6,235 nt of DNA from Chloroflexota bacterium (GTDB lineage: Bacteria; Chloroflexota; Limnocylindria; Limnocylindrales; CSP1-4): positions 1-6,235 of the forward strand of contig VBHW01000020.1 of the NCBI GenBank assembly GCA_005881055.1. Reading direction: 5' to 3'. Under the pieces are notes generated by a model. That model saw only the letters and a program-made list of their open reading frames with translations, did no database searches and was not told where the DNA came from. A program made the position numbers and the translations under genes. Of the stretch, positions 1 through 6,235 are shown one piece after another. Positions within the stretch are counted from its first letter, which is position 1. Each line of letters starts with the position of its first letter.

Positions 1-166
1 GGCCGCGGCGACGCGCCGCGTCGACGACCGCGGCCGCGAACCGCTCGGCCGCCGCCGCGGAGACGGCCGCCGGGTCGGGGAGCACCACGACCTCGGGCTC
101 GCTGAGGTCGGCCCGGGCTCCTCGGGCCGTCTGAGCTCGCGTCTCCCGTGCCGGGGCGTCGCTCAC
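1..166 (-). CDS. pgl: 6-phosphogluconolactonase, N-terminal fragment (runs off left edge)
   Basis: Only the first 55 codons are present. By family this enzyme hydrolyses 6-phosphoglucono-1,5-lactone, the Zwf product, to 6-phosphogluconate in the cytoplasm. The frame was read by hand from GTG at 166-164. Residues 25-35 (EVVVLPDPAAV) followed by an Ala-rich helix ending near AERFAAAVVDAARRRG resemble the start of Pgl/DevB proteins. The sugar-phosphate-binding and catalytic motifs lie beyond the window, so the call rests on this short match plus position directly after zwf-opcA, the usual actinobacterial order. The GTG start is 20 nt after the opcA stop. It leaves about 24 residues (Arg/Ala-rich) before the first conserved strand, and no better start lies between. 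The Shine-Dalgarno is poor, which suggests coupling to opcA translation. An out-of-frame ATG-ACG-TGA overlaps the GTG. The identity is probable and the exact start less certain. Confidence 0.72.
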   Translation of the reverse strand, partial: MSDAPARETRAQTARGARADLSEPEVVVLPDPAAVSAAAAERFAAAVVDAARRRG

Positions 167-178
167 GTCATCGATCCC

Positions 179-195
179 GCGGGCCGTCAGCCCGC
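179..195 (-). other. Short GC hairpin spanning the opcA stop codon
   Basis: GCGGGC (179-184) and GCCCGC (190-195) form a 6-bp perfect stem whose 5-nt loop contains the opcA TGA (187-189). It lies 12 nt upstream of the pgl GTG and could influence ribosome transfer from opcA to pgl. In sequence this GC-rich, such short stems also arise by chance. Confidence 0.3.
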
Positions 196-1469
196 CAGGC
201 GCGCGGCGAAGCGGATCGCGTCGCGGGCGATCGGGTCGCTTCCGCCCGCCTCGATCGCGTCCGCGAGGAGGTCGACCTCGGTGCGCCGTGCCGCGAGGAA
301 TGCCCGTTCGAGGGCGGCGACGCCATCGACCCACACCCGGACGTGGACGGTCTCGGCCTCGGCGGTCACGTCCGCGCGCAGCTCCGATCCGCGACGCTCC
401 GACAGGATCTCCACGCGGAGCGTCGTGCCGGCCGGCATCCGCGACTCGATCGGCCGGAGCACGACGGCGACCTCCGATCGTGAGCCCCGCAGCGTGGCGG
501 CCAGCCCGCGATGGAGCGCCGGCTTCGCGCCCGGGCCGGTCGGCTTGGAGACTTTCGGCATGGCCGCCGGCGCGAGCGGCCGCTCGACGCCCATCCCGAG
601 CCGTGAGCCGATCCAGGCGACGTGGTAGACGGGCTTGATGACGTTCGTCGACCCCGGCGCCCCCGTTCGATCGTGAGTGGCGTACGTGACCGCGATGCGG
701 CGGATCGAACGGAGGTAGGGCAGGAACTCCTCGAGGTCGAACACCGACGCGATCGCCTCCCGCCAGCGGCTCTGCCGGACGAGCGCGAAGTCGCTCACCG
801 AGATCCGGTGGCGGTCCATGGCGCCGGCCATCTGGGCGAGCCGGTCGAGGCCGTCGCCGGTCCACGTCGAGCCGTCGACGACGAGCCGGTCGGCCATGTC
901 GAGGAGGTCGTGGGCCGCCTGCGTCTGGAACGGCGGCTCGGTCGGCCACCACACCGTCACCGGCAGGTCGTGGATGAGGAGCGGCGCGACGATCGCGTCC
1001 AGGTGGCGGCCGGCGGCCCCACCTGCCGTGATGTAGATCTGCTCGGCGCAGGTCTCGGCGGCGTCCTCCCGCGGCAGCACGCAGTAGGCACGGATCTGGG
1101 CGTCGAGCCATGAGCGGCTCTCTGGATCCGCCGAGGAGAGGATGAGCGTCCGCGACGGGTGGCGGCCGGTCAGCTCCTGGATGATCGCCGCGGCGTGCTC
1201 GGCCATCTCCGGGCGCCGCGCGACGACGACGAGGTTCATCACGCTCGTGCGTGCCGCGATGTGTCGCTCCTCGACGCCGTCGACCGCGGTGAGCTTCGGG
1301 ACGGCCCAGATGCGCGCGAGCTCGAGCTCGATCTCCTCGATGCTGTGCGCGCGGGCGGACCAGCGGAGCGTCGGCGTGCCGGGGACCTGGTCACCCGGCG
1401 CCGTCACGAGGCCCGCGGCGGCGGAGGCGGCCGCGGTCGGCGCCTCGCTGGGCGCGTCGGTGCTCGCCA

Positions 1470-1470
<1 letters not shown>
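187..1470 (-). CDS. opcA: Glucose-6-phosphate dehydrogenase assembly protein OpcA
   Basis: 427 aa. OpcA proteins associate with Zwf and promote assembly or activation of G6PDH in cyanobacteria and actinobacteria; OpcA is not known to be an enzyme itself. Family landmarks seen here are HPSR at 104-107, a W121...C130 segment, C141-A-E-Q-I145, and PLLIHDLPVTVWW at about 163-175, followed by an ADRLVVDGSTW segment and a W/R-rich helix around a conserved domain end. A Pro/Gly/Lys linker at about 305-319 precedes a beta-rich C-terminal domain of about 105 residues. The first 35 residues are Ala/Thr-rich and probably disordered. ATG 1470 was chosen because it overlaps the zwf stop in TGATG and begins just upstream of homologous sequence; the open frame continues further upstream inside zwf, but that part is a shadow of zwf. 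Only two cysteines (130 and 141) are present. Translational coupling to zwf is likely, fitting the need for matched amounts of the two partners. Confidence 0.93.
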
Positions 1471-3182
<1,712 letters not shown>

Positions 3183-3187
3183 CGATG

Positions 3188-3192
3188 CCACC
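3188..3192 (-). promoter_or_regulatory. Probable ribosome binding site of zwf
   Basis: The minus strand reads GGTGG with 5 nt to ATG 3182. This favours the ATG over the in-frame GTG at 3191, which overlaps this element. It is a modest match to the anti-Shine-Dalgarno. Confidence 0.5.
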
Positions 3193-3201
3193 GCATGGTA
3201 C

Positions 3202-3219
3202 GCCGGGCGCCTGCCCGGC
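3202..3219 (-). other. Perfect 7-bp GC hairpin in the rpiB-zwf gap
   Basis: GCCGGGC (3202-3208) and GCCCGGC (3213-3219) form a perfect stem with a 4-nt loop, located 20 bases upstream of the zwf ATG. On the minus strand it is followed by TACCATGCGG rather than a T-run, so it is not a canonical intrinsic terminator. It sits in the longest gap inside the operon (100 nt) and could act as an attenuating, processing or mRNA-stabilising element. Function is unknown. Confidence 0.5.
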
Positions 3220-3282
3220 CTGCTGCCGCCTGTAGCGAGCCTCCCCGCGACGTCCCCGAGGCTCGTGTCGTGTCCGCCGAGA

Positions 3283-3750
3283 CTACCGCCGCCCCGCCTC
3301 CTCGGCCTCGATCGCGAGGACCTTGTCGAGCCGGCGGACGTGCCGCGGCTCGCCCGAGAAGCGGGCGCCGAGGAAGGCGCGCGTGCACTCGAGGGCGAGC
3401 TCGATCGCGATGACCCGCGCCCCGAGGCAGAGGACGTTCATGTCGTCGTGCTCGACACCCTGCCGGGCCGAGTACGTGTCGTGGCAGACGCTCGCCCGGA
3501 CGCCGCGCATCTTCGTCGCGGCGATCGAGGCACCGACGCCGCTGCCGCAGATGAGGACGCCGCGGTCGGCGTCGCCGTCCTGGATCGCGCGTCCGAGCTG
3601 CTGGCTGAAGTCCGGGTAGTCGTCGGCCGGGTCGCTGCCATCGCCGCCGAGGTCGATGAGCTCGTGCGTTGCCTGCGACGCCCGCAGCGCCCGAAGCAGG
3701 TCCGTCTTGAGCGCGGCACCGCCGTGGTCGGCGGCGAACGCGACACGCAT
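3283..3750 (-). CDS. rpiB: Ribose-5-phosphate isomerase B (RpiB/LacAB family)
   Basis: 155 aa, the full family length (E. coli RpiB is about 149). It interconverts ribulose-5-phosphate and ribose-5-phosphate, linking the oxidative branch to transketolase and nucleotide synthesis. Family motifs are ADHGG at 7-11, DYPDF at 44-48, LICGSGVGASIAATKMRG at 66-83 and EHDDMNVLCLGARV at 100-113. C68 and H101 correspond to the E. coli RpiB active-site Cys66 and His99, so this is the Cys-type enzyme rather than the mycobacterial type that uses Glu. The residue after Cys-Gly is Ser (CGSG) where E. coli has Thr (CGTG). ATG 3750 is 18 nt after the tkt stop; no strong Shine-Dalgarno is visible, so coupling to tkt is likely. 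Related sugar-phosphate isomerases such as allose-6-phosphate or galactose-6-phosphate isomerase share the fold, but the pentose-phosphate context supports RpiB. Confidence 0.95.
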   Translation of the reverse strand: MRVAFAADHGGAALKTDLLRALRASQATHELIDLGGDGSDPADDYPDFSQQLGRAIQDGDADRGVLICGSGVGASIAATKMRGVRASVCHDTYSARQGVEHDDMNVLCLGARVIAIELALECTRAFLGARFSGEPRHVRRLDKVLAIEAEEAGRR

Positions 3751-3768
3751 CGGAGGGTGCTCGCCGGC

Positions 3769-5850
3769 TCAGCGGTGGCCGAGCGCCAGACCGGCCGGCT
3801 GGTGTCCCGGGTCGACCGTCGGGACCCGCCCGCGGAGCCGGCCCGCGGCGACCTCGCGGGCGACCTCGGTCACGTGGTCGATCGTGAACCCGAAGTGCTC
3901 GAAGATCGTCGCGCCGGGCGACGACGCGCCGAAGTGCTCGATGCTCATGATCGCCCCGTCGTCGCCCACCCAGCGCTCCCACCCGAGGCCGGCCCCCGCC
4001 TCGATGCTCAGTCGCCGCTTCACGCCCGGCGGCAGGACCTCGTCGCGGTACGCCGCCGGCTCCAGTTCGAATGCCTCCCAGCATGGCATCGAGACGACGC
4101 GTGTCGGCACGCCGGCCGCCTCGAGGCGCTCGGCCGCGCCGGCCGCGAGTCCCAGCTCGGAGCCGGTGGCGAGGAGGATGAGGTCGATCGCGCCCGCCCC
4201 GCCGCTCGCCTCGCGGACGACGTAGCCGCCGCGCGCCACGCCGTCTGGGGCGCGCTCGGCAGTTTCGGGCAGCGTTGGAAGCTTCTGGCGCGTCAGCGAC
4301 AGGGCCACCGGCCCGCCGCGGCGCCGGACGGCGAGTCGCCAGGCTGCGGCCGTCTCGTTCGCGTCGCCCGGCCGCACGAACCACAGGTTCGGCATGGCCC
4401 GCAGGGCGGCATAGTGCTCGATCGGCTGGTGAGTCGGACCGTCCTCGCCGAGCCCGACGGAGTCGTGCGTCCAGACGTAGATGACGTGGAGTCCGGCGAG
4501 CGCCGACAGGCGGACTGCACCGCGCATGTAGTCGCTGAAGTTGAGGAACGTCGCGCAGTACGGGACGAAGCCGCCGTGGTAGGCGATCCCATTCGTCACG
4601 CCGCCCATCCCGTGCTCGCGGACGCCGAACCAGATGTTGCGGCCGGCCTCCTCAGGTTCGAAGTCGCCCGCGTCCTTGATGATCGTGAGGTTCGACTCGG
4701 AGAGGTCCGCCGATCCGCCGAAGAGCTCGGGCACCGGGCCGGCCAGCGCGGCGATCGCCGCCTGGCTCGCCTGCCGCGTCGCGAAGTCCTCGCCGACCGC
4801 GTATGTCTTGAGACCCGCGTCCCAGCCGTCGGCGAGCCGTCCCGCGAGGCGCCGCCGCAGCTCTGCCGCCTCCCCCGGGTACGCCGCCGCGTAGGCCTCG
4901 AGCTGCTCATCCCATTCGGCGACGAGCTCCTCGCCGCGCGGCACCGCCTGCCGGAAGTGGGCGACCGCCTCCGCCGGCTCGACGAAGTGGGCATCCGGAT
5001 CCCAGCCGTAGTTCTGCTTGACGAGTCGGACTTCGTCCTCGCCGAGTGCCTGCCCGTGGGCCTTCTGCGTGTCCTGCCGGTTCGGCGACCCGTAGCCGAT
5101 GTGCGTCCGCACGGCGACGAGGCTCGGGCGACCGTCGGCCCGGGCAGCCTCGACCGCTCGCGTGATCGCCTCGACGTCGTTGCCATCCTCGACCCGCTGG
5201 GTGTGCCAGCCGTACGCGTCGAAGCGCTCGAGGACGTCCTCCGAGAAGGCCATCGACGTGGGCCCGTCGAGCTGGACGTGGTTGTCGTCGTACAGGTAGA
5301 CGATCTTCCCGAGCCGGAGATGGCCGGCGAGCGATGCGGCCTCGGAGGCGATGCCCTCCTGGAGGTCCCCGTCGGAGCAGATTCCGTACACCCGGTGGTC
5401 GACGATCGCGTGGTCGGGGCGGTTGAACTCGGCCGCGAGGCGCCGTTCCGCGATGGCCATGCCCACGCCGTTCGCGAACCCCTGGCCGAGCGGGCCGGTC
5501 GTCGCTTCGACACCCGGCGTGAGCCCGTACTCCGGGTGGCCGGGCGTCCGCGAGCCCCATTGCCGGAACTGCTCGAGCTCCTCGAGCGGCAGGTCGTAGC
5601 CCGTGAGGTGGAGGAGCGAGTACAGGAGCATGCTCGCGTGGCCGGCCGACAGGACGAAGCGGTCGCGGTCGGGCCAGCCGGGCTGCGTCGGCGCATGGCG
5701 CAGGAAGCGGGTCCAGACGACGTAGGCCATCGGCGCCGCGCCCATCGGCGCGCCCGGATGCCCCGAGTTGGCCTTCTGGACGGCGTCGATCGACAGCGTG
5801 CGGATGGTATCGATCGCGAGGCGTTCCAGACCCTTCTCGGCAATGGCCAT
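3769..5850 (-). CDS. tkt: Transketolase
   Basis: 693 aa, complete three-domain length. This thiamine-diphosphate enzyme moves two-carbon ketol units between sugar phosphates in the non-oxidative pentose-phosphate pathway. The conserved residues keep a nearly constant offset from E. coli TktA: H31 in NSGHPG, H71 in AGHASM, H105 in TPGHPEYG, D160 in the SDGDLQEG cofactor/metal motif with E165, and N190/V192 in YDDNHVQ for the divalent metal. E412 in REHGMGG is the glutamate that activates the thiazolium. The pyrimidine-binding and C-terminal domains follow without a break to the TGA. ATG 5850 is supported by GGGAG eight bases upstream and by the homologous N-terminus (LAIDTIRTLSIDAVQKANSG). It is the first gene of the leftward operon and carries a roughly 80-nt predicted leader with a 20-bp tandem duplication. 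Dihydroxyacetone synthase and DXP synthase are related enzymes, but the motif set and context fit transketolase. Confidence 0.97.
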   Translation of the reverse strand: MAIAEKGLERLAIDTIRTLSIDAVQKANSGHPGAPMGAAPMAYVVWTRFLRHAPTQPGWPDRDRFVLSAGHASMLLYSLLHLTGYDLPLEELEQFRQWGSRTPGHPEYGLTPGVEATTGPLGQGFANGVGMAIAERRLAAEFNRPDHAIVDHRVYGICSDGDLQEGIASEAASLAGHLRLGKIVYLYDDNHVQLDGPTSMAFSEDVLERFDAYGWHTQRVEDGNDVEAITRAVEAARADGRPSLVAVRTHIGYGSPNRQDTQKAHGQALGEDEVRLVKQNYGWDPDAHFVEPAEAVAHFRQAVPRGEELVAEWDEQLEAYAAAYPGEAAELRRRLAGRLADGWDAGLKTYAVGEDFATRQASQAAIAALAGPVPELFGGSADLSESNLTIIKDAGDFEPEEAGRNIWFGVREHGMGGVTNGIAYHGGFVPYCATFLNFSDYMRGAVRLSALAGLHVIYVWTHDSVGLGEDGPTHQPIEHYAALRAMPNLWFVRPGDANETAAAWRLAVRRRGGPVALSLTRQKLPTLPETAERAPDGVARGGYVVREASGGAGAIDLILLATGSELGLAAGAAERLEAAGVPTRVVSMPCWEAFELEPAAYRDEVLPPGVKRRLSIEAGAGLGWERWVGDDGAIMSIEHFGASSPGATIFEHFGFTIDHVTEVAREVAAGRLRGRVPTVDPGHQPAGLALGHR

Positions 5851-5858
5851 GTCGAGGA

Positions 5859-5863
5859 CTCCC
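5859..5863 (-). promoter_or_regulatory. Ribosome binding site of tkt
   Basis: The minus strand reads GGGAG with 8 nt to ATG 5850. It is the clearest Shine-Dalgarno in the window and fixes the tkt start. The downstream operon genes have weaker sites. Confidence 0.7.
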
Positions 5864-5883
5864 GAACGGAAGAACGACCGCGG

Positions 5884-5923
5884 GACCGCCGCGGGTACCG
5901 CGAGACCGCCGCGGGTACCGCGA
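5884..5923. repeat. Two perfect tandem copies of a 20-bp unit in the tkt leader
   Basis: The unit GACCGCCGCGGGTACCGCGA occurs at 5884-5903 and again at 5904-5923 with no mismatch. Each copy contains the inverted repeat CGCGG-GTA-CCGCG (5890-5902 and 5910-5922), so palindrome centres are 20 bp apart, close to two helical turns. A further CCGCGG at 5878-5883 may be a degenerate third element. The array lies downstream of the predicted operon start site and 33 bp before the tkt ATG, so it could be a pair of operators, RNA hairpins in the leader, or a replication-slippage duplication without function. Confidence 0.9.
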
Positions 5924-5939
5924 GCGACCCGGGCTGAGC

Positions 5940-5945
5940 ATTGTA
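5940..5945 (-). promoter_or_regulatory. Predicted -10 box of the tkt-rpiB-zwf-opcA-pgl operon
   Basis: Read on the minus strand this is TACAAT, five of six matches to TATAAT and one of the few A/T-rich hexamers in the intergenic region. It predicts a transcript start near 5933 and a leader of about 80 nt before the tkt ATG. The -35 position (about 5963-5968, GTATCG at 17-bp spacing) is a poor match to TTGACA, so an activator or alternative sigma factor is possible. No equally good promoter was seen ahead of rpiB, opcA or pgl. Confidence 0.5.
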
Positions 5946-5964
5946 CGGCCGGACCCAGTGCCGA

Positions 5965-5970
5965 TACCCT
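5965..5970 (+). promoter_or_regulatory. Predicted -10 box for leaderless transcription of the sugar kinase gene
   Basis: TACCCT fits the TANNNT -10 pattern common in high-GC Gram-positives. If the A of ATG 5977 is +1, the box occupies -12 to -7 exactly, the spacing typical of leaderless mRNAs. The upstream hexamer TTGTAC (5941-5946, 18-bp spacing) is a partial -35 match and overlaps the -10 box of the opposite promoter. The absence of a Shine-Dalgarno before the ATG agrees with this reading. The evidence is motif and spacing only. Confidence 0.45.
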
Positions 5971-5976
5971 CCGGCG

Positions 5977-6235
5977 ATGGCCCTCGGACGTTTCAGGACA
6001 CGGTCATCGGGCGGACGCCTCCCGGGACCCCGCCCGGGCCGCCCGATCTCCATCGTCGTCCTCGGGGATCTCATGCTCGATGTCGTCGTGGCCCCGGAGC
6101 GCCCGACCGTGGCGGGCACGGACGTCCCGGGAACGGTCCGGCTCCGCCCCGGCGGTTCCGCGGCGAACGTCGCGCGCGGGCTCGCCCGCCTCGGCGTCCG
6201 CGTGCAGCTCGTGACGGCGGTCGGGCGCGATGCGG
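5977..6235 (+). CDS. PfkB/ribokinase-family carbohydrate kinase, N-terminal fragment (runs off right edge)
   Basis: The first 86 codons are present. PfkB-family kinases phosphorylate sugars, nucleosides or sugar phosphates with ATP. The fragment shows the first beta strand and substrate-binding aspartate region ISIVVLGDLMLD (24-35), then RPGGSAANVARGLARLGV (57-74), the family N-terminal signature with G59-G60 and N64, then LVTAVGRDA at the edge. The ATP-binding DTxGAGD motif that separates subfamilies lies outside the window, so the substrate cannot be assigned (ribokinase, fructokinase, adenosine or pseudouridine kinase all possible). ATG 5977 is the only plausible start: no ATG, GTG or TTG lies between it and the conserved strand, an in-frame stop occurs at 5935-5937, and TTG 5941 is the only other candidate. 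It adds about 23 Arg/Pro/Gly-rich residues before the domain. No Shine-Dalgarno is present, but a TANNNT box sits exactly at -12 to -7, fitting leaderless expression. It is transcribed away from the pentose-phosphate operon. Confidence 0.85.
   Translation, partial: MALGRFRTRSSGGRLPGPRPGRPISIVVLGDLMLDVVVAPERPTVAGTDVPGTVRLRPGGSAANVARGLARLGVRVQLVTAVGRDA
6006..6047 (+). other. Two-tier GC hairpin in the 5' coding region of the sugar kinase
   Basis: A perfect 9-bp outer stem pairs ATCGGGCGG (6006-6014) with CCGCCCGAT (6039-6047). Directly stacked inside it, CCCGGG (6021-6026) pairs with CCCGGG (6033-6038), with a 6-nt one-sided bulge (6015-6020) and a 6-nt loop. It lies from about +30 to +71 of the proposed leaderless mRNA and encodes the Arg/Pro/Gly-rich stretch before the kinase fold. 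It may affect early translation or may simply reflect base composition. Confidence 0.5.

Noticed and set aside
3195..3200. TACCAT as a -10 box for an internal zwf promoter
   Set aside because: The predicted start (about 3188) would fall inside or after the zwf ribosome binding site, and would match neither the ATG nor the GTG as a leaderless start. The -35 position falls in the hairpin and is not recognisable.
3202..3219. Intrinsic terminator between rpiB and zwf
   Set aside because: The stem is good, but it is followed by TACCATGCGG with no T-run, and the next gene belongs to the same pathway.
5768..6214. A 148-codon plus-strand frame crossing the divergent intergenic region
   Set aside because: It is in a different frame from the clear PfkB kinase signature, is Ser/Arg/Pro-rich, and begins antisense inside tkt.

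Overview
This very GC-rich window (roughly 70% G+C by eye) looks like ordinary chromosomal core metabolism. It holds a tightly packed, leftward-transcribed pentose-phosphate operon and the first part of a divergently transcribed sugar-kinase gene. The OpcA-type G6PDH partner, the NPLR-containing Zwf N-terminus and the GC content suggest a high-GC actinobacterium or a Chloroflexota lineage (Limnocylindria-like). This is an inference from gene content, not a taxonomic assignment.

Layout in transcription order on the minus strand: tkt (transketolase, 5850 to 3769), an 18-nt gap, rpiB (ribose-5-phosphate isomerase B, 3750 to 3283), a 100-nt gap containing a perfect hairpin, zwf (glucose-6-phosphate dehydrogenase, 3182 to 1470), opcA (G6PDH assembly/activating protein, 1470 to 187, sharing one base with zwf in TGATG), a 20-nt gap, then the 5' end of pgl (6-phosphogluconolactonase, from GTG 166 off the left edge). 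Zwf with OpcA and Pgl makes up most of the oxidative branch (glucose-6-phosphate to 6-phosphogluconate). RpiB and Tkt belong to the non-oxidative branch. Neither gnd nor tal is in the window.

On the plus strand, the first 86 codons of a PfkB/ribokinase-family sugar kinase run off the right edge from ATG 5977. The 126-nt divergent intergenic region (5851-5976) is the most informative non-coding part. It has a TACAAT -10 box for the operon, a TANNNT box placed exactly as expected for leaderless transcription of the kinase, and a perfect 20-bp tandem duplication in the predicted tkt leader, each copy containing a short palindrome.

I found no mobile element, CRISPR array, RNA gene or convincing intrinsic terminator, and no clearly new system. 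The points worth a second look are regulatory: overlapping divergent promoters, the duplicated leader element and GC hairpins at gene junctions. Two protein features also stand out: a long low-complexity Zwf N-terminus, and a Zwf with no cysteine paired with a two-cysteine OpcA.
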